A stretch of 64,000 nucleotides of DNA from Oscillospiraceae bacterium (GTDB lineage: Bacteria > Bacillota_A > Clostridia > Oscillospirales > Oscillospiraceae). The first letter of the stretch is position 1. Every line of letters begins with the position of its first letter. A model generated the notes under the pieces. That model had not been told where the DNA came from, ran no database searches, and saw only the letters and a program-made list of their open reading frames with translations. Made by a program: the position numbers and the translations under genes. Shown one piece after another: positions 42,173-53,028 of this stretch. The stretch spans positions 1-64,000 of the forward strand of contig JAFXAV010000036.1 in assembly GCA_017516785.1 (NCBI GenBank), written 5' to 3'.

Positions 42173-45100
42173 TTAGAAGAAACTGACCTGGCTTGTATCC
42201 GGCATATCGCCGAAGGCACCAGCCTCTTTCAGCATCTGAATATGGGTTTTGGAAACCTTGGGACATGCAGCGGACACTTCCTCGATGGACAAAAACTGCT
42301 TACCCTCTCTGCCCTTCATAAGGTCCCATGCGGCGTTTTCGCCGAGACCCGAGATGGCAACAAAGGGAGGCAGGAGCTTTCCGTCTTTGATGAGGAACTT
42401 GGTGGCATGACTTTCATAAATACTGATGGGCAAAAATTCCAGACCGCGGAGATAGAACTCATAGGCCACTTCAAGAGTGGTCAGCAGATCCTCATCCTTG
42501 GCGGTGGCGTTTTCATTGTGCTCGATGGCATCGATGTTGGCAAGAACGGACTCCATACCCCTGGTCATCAGCACTGCGTCAAAGCCACCCTTCTGACTGC
42601 GGCGATAGAAGTAAGCCGCATAGAATGCAAGAGGATGATACACCTTGAACCAGGCAATGCGGAAGGCCATCATAACGTAGGCCACAGCATGGGCCTTGGG
42701 GAACAGGTACTTGATCTTCTTGCAGGAACCAATATACCAGTCGGGAACACCTGCAGCAATCATCTCTTCCTCCGCACCGGGGGGCAGGCCTCTGCCCTTT
42801 CGGACGGACTCCATGATCTTGAAGGCCCGCTTTTCCGGCATACCGCAGGAAATCAGGTAGATCATGATATCATCTCGACAGCCGATGGTGCCGTCCACGG
42901 TGGCGGTCTTGGAGGTGATCAGATCTCTTGCATTGCCCAGCCACACGTCGGTGCCGTGGGTATAACCGGAGATTCGCACCAGGAAATCGAACTTGGTGGG
43001 CATGGTATCCAGCAGAACACCTCTCGTAAACCGAGTGTTGAACTCCGGCACCGCAACAGCGCCGGTGGGGCCCAGAATCTTGTCATTCTCATAGCCCAGC
43101 ACCTTGGAAGAAGTGAAGATAGACATAGTCTTCTTGTCATCCAGAGGGATCGTCTTGGCATCCACACCGGTCATATCCTCCATCATGCGGATCATGGTGG
43201 GGTCATCATGGCCCAGCATATCCAGCTTCAGGAGGTTTTCCTCCATGGAGTGGTATTCGAAATGGGTGGTAATTTGATCGGAATGGGGGTCATCCGCAGG
43301 ATGCTGGACGGGACAGAAATCCCAGATTTCATTTTCCTGGGGAATAACCACCAGGCCGCCGGGATGCTGACCGGTGGTACGGCGGACACCGACACAGCCG
43401 GAAGCCAGCCGTGCTTCCTCTGCCTTGGAAGCGGTCTTTTCCCGCTCCTGAAGATACTTCTTGACATAGCCGAAGGCAGTCTTTTCCGCAACAGTACCGA
43501 TGGTGCCCGCGCGGAACACATGGGAGGCGCCGAACATGGAAATACAGTATTTGTGGGCCTCTGCCTGATATTCACCGGAGAAGTTCAGGTCGATATCGGG
43601 CACCTTATCGCCGCCGAAACCCAGGAAAGTTTCGAAGGGGATGTTGAAGCCGTCCTTTTCCAGCTGAGCGCCGCACTTGGGACATACCGCATCCGGCAGG
43701 TCCGCGCCGCAGTTGAATTCCTTGGGCACATCCAGAATGGTGTGCTTACAGTCGGGATTCGGACAGCGGTAGTGAGGCGGGAAGGAGTTGACCTCCGTGA
43801 TGCCGGACATAAAGGCCACGATGGAGGAACCAACGGAACCTCGGGAACCGACCAGATAGCCGTTTTCCAGACTGTTCTGTACCAGCCGCTGAGCGGACAT
43901 GTAGATGACGTCATAGTGACAGGTGATGATGTCGTTGAGCTCCGTGTCTACGCGCTTGACAAAGGACTCAGGAGGATTATCGCCGTAAAGACGGTGAAGC
44001 TTGCCGTAGACCAGATTCTTCAGGTCTTCGACAGAGTTTTCAATCTTGGGCGCAAACAGATTATGGGGCACGGGACGGAGTGTCTCACACATATCGGCAA
44101 TGAGATTGGGATTTTTGATGACAATCTCATAGGCCTTCTCTTCTCCTAAGTAGGAGAATTCCGCCATCATCTCATCAGTGGTGCGCAGATACAAAGGATT
44201 GTCCTTGTCCGCATCCTTAAAGCCCTTGGTGGCAAGGAGGATATGGCGGAAAATCTCATCCTCCGGATTCAGGAAGTGGACATCGCCGGTGGCAACAACC
44301 ATCTTGCCCATTTCCTCACCCAGCCGCACGATGGTACGGTTCAGATTCCGAAGATCCTCATCGTTATGGACAGGGATCTTCTCCTCCGCAATCATAAAGC
44401 GGTTGTTGGAGATGGGCTGGACTTCCAGATAGTCATAGAAAGATGCGATGCGCTTCAGCTCCTCATCGCTTCTACCCTTCAGCACCGCCTGGAACAGTTC
44501 GTTGTTTTCACAGGCAGAACCGATGATCAGACCTTCCCGGTGCTTGATCAGCTCAGACTTCAGGATACGGGGAACGCGCTTGAAATGGTACAGATTGGCT
44601 TCGGAAATCAGCTGATAGAGATTCCGAAGACCGATCTGGTTCTTTGCAAAGAGGATAATATGCTGAGCATAGCGCTCGTCCTTACGGAGTTCTGCGCGAA
44701 TCTTCTCCATGGCAGGATTCACTGCCCGGAGGGTGTCAATACTCATTTCCTTCATCATGTCCATGAACTTTGCCATGATGAGGCCGCAGGTCACCGCATC
44801 GTCAGCGGCTCTGTGGTGGTTGAATTCGGGCAGACTCAGGGCGTTGGCCACAATGTTCAGCTTATGCTTGTTGAGCTTGGTCATCAGATTCTGGGACAGA
44901 ACAAGAGTGTCCGCAGAAGTGTAATTGTACTCATAACCCAGCTGTTGGCAAGCCTCGCGGATAAATGCGGTATCGAAGTCTGCATTGTGGGCAACCAGTA
45001 CCCGGCCTCCAACAAATTCCAGGAATTCCGGAAGAGCTGTTTCAATGCTGGGAGCACCTTCCAACATATCGTCGGTAATGCCTGTCAGCTCCGTAGTTAC

Positions 45101-46486
45101 CTTCTGAAGGCTCTGATGGGGATCCACAAAGGTCTGGTAGCGGCTGACTTCTATGCCGTTTTTCATGATAACCGCACCGATTTCGATGATCTTGTCGGTT
45201 CTGGGGGAAAGACCGGTGGTTTCCAGGTCGAAGGCAACGAATTCATCCTCAAAGGACATGTCCTGAGTGCCGTGGACAGCAATCTTATCGTCCACGTCAT
45301 TGACATAATAACCTTCGCAGCCGTAGAGGATCTTGATGGTCTCGTCGGTGCCCGCAATCTTGGGAGCGCCCTTCCAGTCCTCCACTACGTGCAAGGCATC
45401 CGTAAAGGACTGAACGCAGCCGTGGTCTGTGATGGCGATGGCCTTGTGACCCCAGGCAGCTGCCTGCTTGATGGCAGCCTTGGTGGAGGTCAGGGCATCC
45501 ATGTTGCTCATGGCGGTGTGCATATGAAGCTCCACACGCTTGCCGCCGTCATAGGTATCCTTCCGCTTGGGCAGGCTTCCGGGCATCATGGCAAAAGGCT
45601 TCAGCACCAGCTCGTTATCGTAACGGTTGATTTCCAGCTTACCCTGAATTTTCAGGACATTGCCGATCTTGATATGCTCCAGCAGGGGCAGGGCATCCTT
45701 TTCGTCCATGTAGCGGTTGATCCGGACGGAGCCGGTATTATCCGTCATGTCGAAATTCAGAACCCAGGCTTTGTTCTTTTTCAGTTCCTTGTGTTCAGCA
45801 GCAAAAATCTTACCTTCCACAATGATCAGACCCATGTCGAGGTCCAAATCCTTCATGGGAACAGGATCACCCTTGAAAGGCTTTCCGAAGAAGGTTTCAC
45901 TGGGAGGCGGTGCAGATGCCTTTTCTTCCTTCTTGGGTTCGGCAACAGGGATTTTTTCCATCAGTTCGGACCGCATGGACTCCATGGCATCGTAAAGCGC
46001 CTGACCGTCCAGAGCCTGTCCTGCTTCAATTTTGATTGTCACAGGTGCTGCAAACCGCTCCCGCAGCTGCCGCTGAACAGAGGGTACCAACTCTTCCAGA
46101 TCCTTCTTGCCATTGCCCAGCAGCTGAATGGTCAGTTCATATCCATTCCACAGCCATTTGGCACCGGCAAGACTTCCCCGGGTCATGGAATTCTGATCCA
46201 CGAACATAAACATCAGTTCCATTGGTTCGATCTTTTGAATTTCAGACTCCGGGTGTGTTGCGGTAATTTCCAGACGGCGAAGACCGTACAGCTTGCCGGT
46301 TTCCGCTGCCGCCTGATCCAGAAACCGCTTGGGAATATAGTTTTCCGAATGAATGACCACACTGACTTCCCAGATTTCCGGATCAATATCCGCAGCTACA
46401 ATCGCCGCCTGATGGAATGCTTCGCAAAGCTCCTCAGGCGGTTCATAGTCCGGGAACATATTATATAAATAGACTTGTTCGCTCAT
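42173..46486 (-). CDS. polC: DNA polymerase III PolC-type alpha subunit
   Basis: 1437 residues. The layout is PolC, not DnaE: N-terminal domain, OB-fold about 220-310, PHP start (VELHMHTAMSNMDAL about 325), inserted 3'-5' exonuclease (FVAFDLETTGLSPRTDKIIEIG about 415 onward; VAHNADFDTAFI), then the rest of PHP and the polymerase core, where VPDIDLNFSGEYQ carries catalytic Asp residues. It is the main replicative polymerase of low-GC Firmicutes. It follows ispG after a hairpin. Confidence 0.97.
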   Translation of the reverse strand: MSEQVYLYNMFPDYEPPEELCEAFHQAAIVAADIDPEIWEVSVVIHSENYIPKRFLDQAAAETGKLYGLRRLEITATHPESEIQKIEPMELMFMFVDQNSMTRGSLAGAKWLWNGYELTIQLLGNGKKDLEELVPSVQRQLRERFAAPVTIKIEAGQALDGQALYDAMESMRSELMEKIPVAEPKKEEKASAPPPSETFFGKPFKGDPVPMKDLDLDMGLIIVEGKIFAAEHKELKKNKAWVLNFDMTDNTGSVRINRYMDEKDALPLLEHIKIGNVLKIQGKLEINRYDNELVLKPFAMMPGSLPKRKDTYDGGKRVELHMHTAMSNMDALTSTKAAIKQAAAWGHKAIAITDHGCVQSFTDALHVVEDWKGAPKIAGTDETIKILYGCEGYYVNDVDDKIAVHGTQDMSFEDEFVAFDLETTGLSPRTDKIIEIGAVIMKNGIEVSRYQTFVDPHQSLQKVTTELTGITDDMLEGAPSIETALPEFLEFVGGRVLVAHNADFDTAFIREACQQLGYEYNYTSADTLVLSQNLMTKLNKHKLNIVANALSLPEFNHHRAADDAVTCGLIMAKFMDMMKEMSIDTLRAVNPAMEKIRAELRKDERYAQHIILFAKNQIGLRNLYQLISEANLYHFKRVPRILKSELIKHREGLIIGSACENNELFQAVLKGRSDEELKRIASFYDYLEVQPISNNRFMIAEEKIPVHNDEDLRNLNRTIVRLGEEMGKMVVATGDVHFLNPEDEIFRHILLATKGFKDADKDNPLYLRTTDEMMAEFSYLGEEKAYEIVIKNPNLIADMCETLRPVPHNLFAPKIENSVEDLKNLVYGKLHRLYGDNPPESFVKRVDTELNDIITCHYDVIYMSAQRLVQNSLENGYLVGSRGSVGSSIVAFMSGITEVNSFPPHYRCPNPDCKHTILDVPKEFNCGADLPDAVCPKCGAQLEKDGFNIPFETFLGFGGDKVPDIDLNFSGEYQAEAHKYCISMFGASHVFRAGTIGTVAEKTAFGYVKKYLQEREKTASKAEEARLASGCVGVRRTTGQHPGGLVVIPQENEIWDFCPVQHPADDPHSDQITTHFEYHSMEENLLKLDMLGHDDPTMIRMMEDMTGVDAKTIPLDDKKTMSIFTSSKVLGYENDKILGPTGAVAVPEFNTRFTRGVLLDTMPTKFDFLVRISGYTHGTDVWLGNARDLITSKTATVDGTIGCRDDIMIYLISCGMPEKRAFKIMESVRKGRGLPPGAEEEMIAAGVPDWYIGSCKKIKYLFPKAHAVAYVMMAFRIAWFKVYHPLAFYAAYFYRRSQKGGFDAVLMTRGMESVLANIDAIEHNENATAKDEDLLTTLEVAYEFYLRGLEFLPISIYESHATKFLIKDGKLLPPFVAISGLGENAAWDLMKGREGKQFLSIEEVSAACPKVSKTHIQMLKEAGAFGDMPDTSQVSFF

Positions 46487-46511
46487 AAGTACCTCGCTTG
46501 ATACGGGGTGA

Positions 46512-46537
46512 AAACGGGGCGAATCATCGCCCCGTTT
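46512..46537 (-). terminator. Hairpin between ispG and polC
   Basis: Perfect 11-bp stem AAACGGGGCGA/TCGCCCCGTTT with a four-base loop. The T-run on the minus strand is short, so partial readthrough into polC is likely. Confidence 0.65.
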
Positions 46538-46544
46538 GTATATG

Positions 46545-47582
46545 TTACATGGCTTCGATGCGCTTCAGGAGTGCAGGAAGCAGCTCGTCATAGGGAAGCT
46601 TCTCTTTCTGCTCGCCCTTTTCGAAAATCATGCCCCAGCCGTCGCCGCCGGCGATGCCGATGTCGGCTTCTCTTGCCTCACCGGGACCGTTGACCACACA
46701 GCCCATAACCGCAACAGTAATGGGCTTTTCACATTCCTTCAGTGCCTCGTCAACCTGGTTCACAAGACCGATCAGGTCGATGCGGGTTCTGCCACAGGTG
46801 GGACAGGAGACGATATTGACACCTTCCTTCCGAAGACCCGCAGCCTTCAGAATATCCTTGGCGGCATAGACTTCCTCCACAGGGTCATCAGTCAGGGAGA
46901 CACGGATGGTGTCGCCGATGCCGTCCAGCAACAGGCTTCCGATGCCCATGGCAGACTTGATGAGCCCCTGCTTCACAGGACCGGTTTCGGTGACGCCGAT
47001 GTGCAGAGGATAGTCGCACTTGCTGCGGAACAGCCGTGCAGCAGCCACCATGGTGGGAACAGTGGAGGACTTCATGGACAGGCAGGTGTCATAGAAGCCA
47101 TACTTTTCCAGCAGCGCCAGATGCTCAAAGGCGCTTTCTACCAGAGCTTCCGCAGTGGGATGGCCGTACTTTTCCAGCAACCGCTTGTCAAGGCTGCCGC
47201 CGTTGACGCCGATGCGGATGGGAATCTTCTTATCCTTGCAGATATCCACAACAGCCTTGACCCGGTCTTCACCGCCGATGTTGCCGGGATTGATGCGAAT
47301 CTTGGATGCGCCGCCTTCGGCAGCTGCGATGGCCAGCTTGTAGTCAAAATGGATGTCAGCCACCAGGGGCAGAGGACTCTCCTTGCAGATTTCTGCAAAT
47401 CCCCGGGCAGCTTCCATATTGGGAACTGCCAGGCGGGCAATCTGGCAGCCGGCAGCCTTCAGCTGCTCGATCTGAGTCAAAGAGCCAGCCACATCGGTGG
47501 TTTTGGTATTCAGCATGGACTGGATGACCACAGGGGCGCCGCCGCCGATGATCACACCGCCAACATTTATTTGTCTGGTCAT
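46545..47582 (-). CDS. ispG: 4-hydroxy-3-methylbut-2-enyl diphosphate synthase IspG
   Basis: 345 residues, the normal bacterial length. Start motif MTRQINVGGVIIGGGAPVVIQSM, iron-sulfur residues in VSCPTCGRTRIDL and the C-terminal GCVVNGPGEAREADIGIAGG. It makes HMBPP in the MEP isoprenoid pathway, two steps from the end. GAGGT precedes the ATG, four bases after the rseP stop. dxr of the same pathway is two genes upstream. Confidence 0.96.
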   Translation of the reverse strand: MTRQINVGGVIIGGGAPVVIQSMLNTKTTDVAGSLTQIEQLKAAGCQIARLAVPNMEAARGFAEICKESPLPLVADIHFDYKLAIAAAEGGASKIRINPGNIGGEDRVKAVVDICKDKKIPIRIGVNGGSLDKRLLEKYGHPTAEALVESAFEHLALLEKYGFYDTCLSMKSSTVPTMVAAARLFRSKCDYPLHIGVTETGPVKQGLIKSAMGIGSLLLDGIGDTIRVSLTDDPVEEVYAAKDILKAAGLRKEGVNIVSCPTCGRTRIDLIGLVNQVDEALKECEKPITVAVMGCVVNGPGEAREADIGIAGGDGWGMIFEKGEQKEKLPYDELLPALLKRIEAM

Positions 47583-47586
47583 GTGT

Positions 47587-48648
47587 TTACCTCTTGATAA
47601 TGACAAAAATATCTTTAAACATAATTACCGCCATCAGGCCCAGCAGTAGAATCATGCCGGCGCCGTGGAGGTAACCTTCGTATTTGGGATTGATCTTCTT
47701 CCGGGTAATGCCCTCCACCGCCGCGGTGATCAGCAGGCAGACAGCTCTGCCGCCGTCGAGAGCAGGAATGGGAAGCAGGTTCATCACCGCCAGGTTGATG
47801 GCAATGAAACCGCCGAAATAGAGCATATTCAGGAAAGCATCAAAGGCAGTGGGAGACGCAGCAGCCACCTGATTCATCTGATCCACGATCATCACAGGGC
47901 CGCCCATATCCTGGATACCAGCCTGACCGGAAATCAGCATTTCCACACTGAGCTTCACCAGCTGGACATTGCTCATGGCGACATTCCATACATAGGCAAT
48001 TTTTCTTCCAAAAGTTGCATCCTCCAGGGAGAAATTGAAGCCATAGCGGACACTGGTGCCGCCGTTGGGATCAGGAAACTCAGCCTTGACCATGTTGAAG
48101 TCATCGAGAATGACCTTTTCGCCGTTTCTTTCCACCACCAGGTCATGGATATCGCCGGGGTTCAGGGAAAGAATGGTAGAAAAATCGGAAGCAGTGAAAA
48201 CCCGGTCGCCGTCGACCTTCAGAATCCGGTCCCCGGGCTGCAGGCCGTCTTCTGCCTGCAGGACACAGCCTTCTTCGAAGTAGTCGATGACAGGAACCGC
48301 ATACTGCTGCATGGGGGCATAGCAAATCAGGAAGATCAGCAGACCGGTGATGAAATTCATGAAAGCACCAGCAAGCAGAATGATCAGCCGCTTCCACCAG
48401 GCTGCTTTCTGGAAGGAACGGGGATTGTCCGTATCCTCATCCTCGCCCTCCATGGCGCAGTAGCCGCCTATGGGCACGCAGCGGATGGAATAGAGGGTCT
48501 CCCCAACCTGCTTTTTGAAAATTGCCGGGCCCATGAACATGGAAAATTCATTGACCTGGACATCGGAAAGTTTTGCAGCAATGAAATGGCCAAACTCGTG
48601 AACAAAAATCAGAATACTAAAGAGTAAAATTGCGAAAACAATGGACAT
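47587..48648 (-). CDS. rseP: Site-2 protease RseP family zinc metalloprotease
   Basis: 353 residues. The active site HEFGH lies at about residue 17-21 in the first membrane segment, a PDZ domain occupies about 120-200 (GLQPGDRILKVDGDRVF), and the second zinc region LLPIPALDGGRAV lies near residue 300. It cuts membrane-bound regulators and signal-peptide remnants. It has one PDZ domain, as in Firmicutes. It lies between dxr and ispG in the conserved block. Confidence 0.93.
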   Translation of the reverse strand: MSIVFAILLFSILIFVHEFGHFIAAKLSDVQVNEFSMFMGPAIFKKQVGETLYSIRCVPIGGYCAMEGEDEDTDNPRSFQKAAWWKRLIILLAGAFMNFITGLLIFLICYAPMQQYAVPVIDYFEEGCVLQAEDGLQPGDRILKVDGDRVFTASDFSTILSLNPGDIHDLVVERNGEKVILDDFNMVKAEFPDPNGGTSVRYGFNFSLEDATFGRKIAYVWNVAMSNVQLVKLSVEMLISGQAGIQDMGGPVMIVDQMNQVAAASPTAFDAFLNMLYFGGFIAINLAVMNLLPIPALDGGRAVCLLITAAVEGITRKKINPKYEGYLHGAGMILLLGLMAVIMFKDIFVIIKR

Positions 48649-48660
48649 AGGATTCCTCGC

Positions 48661-49815
48661 TTAATTTTTAGATAACCGTCTGACAGCCTCACGGGCAAGA
48701 CGGTCGGTTTCCAGAATCTCCTCCAGAGTGGGGTTCTGGATAAAGGGCACTTCCTCCACCGCATCGCGCACCAGACGATAAATATCGTAGAAACCGATTT
48801 CATCGTGAAGGAACATGGCAACGGCTTCCTCATTGGCGCCGTTCATGGCAGGGCAGGATGTGCCGCCGCGCTTGGCGCAGTCCATGGCAAGCTGCAGACA
48901 GGGGAAGCAGTCCAGGTCAGGCTCCACAAAAGTCAGAGCGCCGCAGCGGATCAAATCCAGAGGATCCACAGGGCAGATGACCCGATCGGGGTAGGTCAGC
49001 GCCAGCTGAATGGGCAGGCGCATATCAGGGGTGCCCATCTGGGCCATGACAGCGCCGTCGACGAATTCCACCATGCTGTGGACAACACTCTGGCGGTGGA
49101 CAACCACATCCACCTGCTCCAGAGGCAGTTCATAAAGCCGCATGGCTTCAATGACTTCCAGTCCCTTGTTCATGAGGGTGGCGCAGTCGGTGGTGATCTT
49201 GGCGCCCATCTTCCAGTTGGGATGGCGCAGGGCATCAGCCTTGGTGACCTTTTTCAGCTGCTCCTTGGTCATGCCATAGAAGGGACCGCCGGAGCAAGTC
49301 AGGATGATCCGCTTGACTTCCTTCCGCTCGCCGGAGCCCATCAGGCACTGGAAAATTGCGGAATGCTCGGAATCAACAGGAATGATCTCGGCATTGTGAG
49401 CCTTGGCTTCCGCCATGACCAGTTCACCGGCGCAGACCATGGTCTCCTTATTGGCAAGACCGATCCGCTTGCCAAGCTTCAGGGCAGCAAGAGTAGGCTT
49501 CAGGCCCACCATACCCACAACAGCGGTGATGACACAGTCCGCTTCTTCCATGGTGGCAGCCTCGATGAGACCTTCTTCACCCCAGGAAATACGGATGGGC
49601 AGATCAGAAATCTGATCTTTCAGCTGTGCAGCAGCTTCTTCCGTTGCCATAACAGCCAGTTTAGGGCTGAACTCACGGCACTGCTGAGCCATCAGCTCCA
49701 CGCTGGAGCCTGCGGTCAGAGCCACCACCCGGATCTCGGGCAGGCGGCTGATAATATCCAGGCTCTGCCGGCCGATGGAGCCGGTAGAGCCTAACACAGA
49801 AACATTTTTAACCAT
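48661..49815 (-). CDS. dxr: 1-deoxy-D-xylulose 5-phosphate reductoisomerase
   Basis: 384 residues. NADPH site VLGSTGSIGRQSLDII at the N-terminus, and catalytic-domain motifs ANKETMVCAGE, PVDSEHSAIFQ and TCSGGPFYG. It catalyses the first committed step of the MEP pathway. AAAGGTAAG precedes the ATG. It is part of the uppS-cdsA-dxr-rseP-ispG run that feeds isoprenoid carrier synthesis. Confidence 0.97.
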   Translation of the reverse strand: MVKNVSVLGSTGSIGRQSLDIISRLPEIRVVALTAGSSVELMAQQCREFSPKLAVMATEEAAAQLKDQISDLPIRISWGEEGLIEAATMEEADCVITAVVGMVGLKPTLAALKLGKRIGLANKETMVCAGELVMAEAKAHNAEIIPVDSEHSAIFQCLMGSGERKEVKRIILTCSGGPFYGMTKEQLKKVTKADALRHPNWKMGAKITTDCATLMNKGLEVIEAMRLYELPLEQVDVVVHRQSVVHSMVEFVDGAVMAQMGTPDMRLPIQLALTYPDRVICPVDPLDLIRCGALTFVEPDLDCFPCLQLAMDCAKRGGTSCPAMNGANEEAVAMFLHDEIGFYDIYRLVRDAVEEVPFIQNPTLEEILETDRLAREAVRRLSKN

Positions 49816-49827
49816 AATTTCTTACCT

Positions 49828-50649
49828 TTAACGCACCATGGGCAGCAGCAGAACCAGAGCTTCGATCAGAGGAGCAACCATCATCATGGAATCAAAACGG
49901 TCCAGCACACCGCCATGACCGGGGATCAGATTGCCGTAGTCTTTGATACCAGTCTGCCGCTTCACAACGGAGAAGCACAGATCGCCAAAGACACCTGCAG
50001 CACTGCCCACCAGGCCGTAAAGCATGGCATTGAGATAATTGACATTGAAATTGAAGGGTTCAAAGGGCAGATCCAGGATCACCGCATAGATCAGCATGCC
50101 CAAAATGGCAGCAACAACGCCGCCGATGGCGCCTTCCACGGTCTTATGCTGGCTGATCACAGGAGCGAGCTTCCGCTGACCGAAGAAACGTCCTGCAAAG
50201 TAAGCGCCGGAATCGGACATGAATGCCACAATAAAGGGAATCAGCACCAGATAACGGCCGATCTTCATGCCCAGAATCCGCATCAAACTGCTCAGCAGGA
50301 AAGGAACCAGCAGACCTGCAAAGAAGCACATGGCCACCTTGTCGAAGGTGATCTTCACATGGGACATCATCATCTCTGTGAAATAAACCACCACGAAAAG
50401 CAGGATACCCAGCTGACCATAAGCATGGATGGCATCAAAATAGCTCCACATGGTTGTAGAAAATGCCATGATGCAGGCATAGATCACCAACCGGGGTTCG
50501 GTAACCAGACCGGTGCGGAACAGCATCTCATAGGCACCGATGGCAAGGCACAGACCCCAGATGACTGCTGCAACAGACTTGGGGACCACCAGCAGGATAA
50601 TCAGCAGCGCAGGGATCGCCACCGCTGCCGTAATCAATCTAGTTTTCAT
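49828..50649 (-). CDS. cdsA: Phosphatidate cytidylyltransferase
   Basis: 273 residues, with about seven or eight membrane segments. The C-terminal family signature is SVVKRQTGIKDYGNLIPGHGG followed by LDRFDS. It makes CDP-diacylglycerol for phospholipid synthesis. Its start lies six bases after the uppS stop and its end twelve bases before dxr. Confidence 0.95.
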   Translation of the reverse strand: MKTRLITAAVAIPALLIILLVVPKSVAAVIWGLCLAIGAYEMLFRTGLVTEPRLVIYACIMAFSTTMWSYFDAIHAYGQLGILLFVVVYFTEMMMSHVKITFDKVAMCFFAGLLVPFLLSSLMRILGMKIGRYLVLIPFIVAFMSDSGAYFAGRFFGQRKLAPVISQHKTVEGAIGGVVAAILGMLIYAVILDLPFEPFNFNVNYLNAMLYGLVGSAAGVFGDLCFSVVKRQTGIKDYGNLIPGHGGVLDRFDSMMMVAPLIEALVLLLPMVR

Positions 50650-50655
50650 TTTTCT

Positions 50656-51366
<711 letters not shown>

Positions 51367-51399
51367 GATTCAACCTCTTTTATAGATTGATGAACAGTT

Positions 51400-51424
51400 G
51401 TTGGGGGCGCAACGCGCCCCCAAC
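51400..51424 (-). terminator. GC-rich hairpin between frr and uppS
   Basis: Perfect 11-bp stem GTTGGGGGCGC/GCGCCCCCAAC with a three-base loop. There is no T-run on the minus strand, so it may adjust mRNA stability rather than end transcription. Confidence 0.5.
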
Positions 51425-51439
51425 TCCGGAAGCTACCAC

Positions 51440-51994
51440 TTAGATAGCCATCAGTTCCTTTTCCTTGGCTGCCAGAGCGGCATCCACCTTCTTGATGTTC
51501 TTGTCCAGCAGATCCTGCAGATCCTTCTCTGCCTTCTTCTGGTCATCTTCGGTGATTTCGCTGCTCTTCTTCAGCTTCTTGACGTAGTCCATGCCGTCGC
51601 GGCGGATGTTGCGCATTGCAACCTTGGCCTCTTCGGCGTACTTCTTAACCTGCTTGGTCAGATCCTTACGACGCTCCTCAGTCAGCTGGGGGAAGGTCAG
51701 GCGGATGACACGGCCGTCGTTCTGGGGGTTGATGCCCAGATCGGACATCTGAATAGCCTTGCCGATATCCTTCAGCAGCTTGGTGTCCCAGGGCTGAATG
51801 ACCAGGGTTCGTGCATCGGGGGAAGAAATGGTGGCAACACCGTTCAGGGGAGTCTCGCTGCCATAATATTCAACAGTGATACGGTCCAGAACCTTGGCAT
51901 TGGCACGGCCGGCGCGGACAGCGCCGAATTCTTCCTGCAGATGGTCCAGAGCACGGTCCATTCTTCTAGAGTAATCCTTAAAATCAACGGGCAT
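51440..51994 (-). CDS. frr: Ribosome recycling factor
   Basis: 184 residues, standard length. RAGRANAKVLDRITVEYYG, INPQNDGRVIRLTFPQLTEERRKDL and RNIRRDGMD are typical. It splits post-termination ribosomes together with EF-G. TTAGGAGG precedes the ATG. Downstream of pyrH, as in most bacteria. Confidence 0.97.
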   Translation of the reverse strand: MPVDFKDYSRRMDRALDHLQEEFGAVRAGRANAKVLDRITVEYYGSETPLNGVATISSPDARTLVIQPWDTKLLKDIGKAIQMSDLGINPQNDGRVIRLTFPQLTEERRKDLTKQVKKYAEEAKVAMRNIRRDGMDYVKKLKKSSEITEDDQKKAEKDLQDLLDKNIKKVDAALAAKEKELMAI

Positions 51995-52021
51995 AATTAT
52001 AGTCCTCCTAATTAAACTTGA

Positions 52022-52744
52022 TTAAAACTTGTTTTGAACGGTGGTTCCGATTGCTTCGCCGCGAACCACACGGACGATACTGTTTTCTTCAGCCAGGCCG
52101 AAGCAGACCATGGTCATGTCATTGTCCATAGCCAGAGCCATGGCAGTGATATCGGTGGCTTTCAGGTTCTGCTCCAGAACCTCGTTATAGGTCAGCTTGG
52201 TGTAGCGGACGGCATTGGGATCCTTGTTGGGATCGGCAGAGTAAATGGCATCCACGTTCTTGGCCATCAGGATGGCATCAGCCTCGATTTCCACACCGCG
52301 CAGCACAGCGCCGGTATCGGTGGAGAAATAGGGGTTGCCGGTGCCTGCGGCAAACAGGACGACCTTGCCGTCATTCAGGTAACGCTCGGCGGTATCCCGG
52401 GTGAAATACTCGGCGAACTTATTCATTTCCACAGCGGTAAGTACACGGGCATCCACGCCATGCTGGCCCAGAACGTCGGCCACAGCGATGGCATTCATAA
52501 CGGTAGCCAGCATGCCCATGGCATCGCCGTGGGAGCGCTGGAGCTTGCCTGCACCGTTTTTGACGCCGCGCCAGAAGTTGCCGCCGCCGATGACCAGACC
52601 TACCTGCACGCCCATATCAACGCACTCCTTGATGGAAGCGCAGACATCATGCAGGACGGTAAAGTCCAGGCCGTGGCCTTCTTCGCCGGCAAGGGCTTCG
52701 CCGCTTACCTTCAGCAGGATTCTCTTGTATTTGATTTCAGACAC
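52022..52744 (-). CDS. pyrH: UMP kinase
   Basis: 240 residues. KRILLKVSGEALAG, GLVIGGGNFWRG, and DATAIxxx-like LMAKNVDAIYSADPNKDP identify the bacterial UMP kinase. It forms UDP for nucleotide pools and is usually allosteric. The start is GTG with AGAGGATC upstream. It heads the pyrH-to-polC block; rpsB and tsf, its usual upstream neighbours, are absent here. Confidence 0.96.
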   Translation of the reverse strand: MSEIKYKRILLKVSGEALAGEEGHGLDFTVLHDVCASIKECVDMGVQVGLVIGGGNFWRGVKNGAGKLQRSHGDAMGMLATVMNAIAVADVLGQHGVDARVLTAVEMNKFAEYFTRDTAERYLNDGKVVLFAAGTGNPYFSTDTGAVLRGVEIEADAILMAKNVDAIYSADPNKDPNAVRYTKLTYNEVLEQNLKATDITAMALAMDNDMTMVCFGLAEENSIVRVVRGEAIGTTVQNKF

Positions 52745-52815
52745 AGTTGATCCTCTCTTTCCGGGCAGACCGCAAAATACTATTTTGGGATCATACCTCT
52801 TATGTATCTTCCCCT

Positions 52816-52844
52816 ATTTTATAATAAGACAGTCAAATTGACAA
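52816..52844 (-). promoter_or_regulatory. pyrH operon promoter
   Basis: TTGTCA (52839-52844), 17-base spacer, TAAAAT (52816-52821), giving a leader of about 65 bases. Confidence 0.6.
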
Positions 52845-52959
52845 CCACAATTTTAAGTTTTCGGCGAATGTTTTCCAAAATTTCATAGTTTCTTCCCTTC
52901 TGTACAAATTGAACACAGGCTAAGTTTCCAAAGAAAACGGATTTGGGCGTGATTTTCGG

Positions 52960-52988
52960 TTGCAAATCCGGATTCATTGGGTTATAAT
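52960..52988 (+). promoter_or_regulatory. glnS promoter
   Basis: TTGCAA (52960-52965), 17-base spacer, TATAAT (52983-52988), 41 bases before the glnS start. The DNA at 52860-52950, between the two divergent promoters, shows no other feature to me. Confidence 0.7.
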
Positions 52989-53028
52989 GAGACAATCTGG
53001 AAAAATACACAAGAGAGGAAGTTTTATT

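Noticed and set aside
44243..46468. 741-codon plus-strand frame inside polC
   Set aside because: Antisense shadow of the PolC gene, whose exonuclease and PHP motifs are unmistakable.
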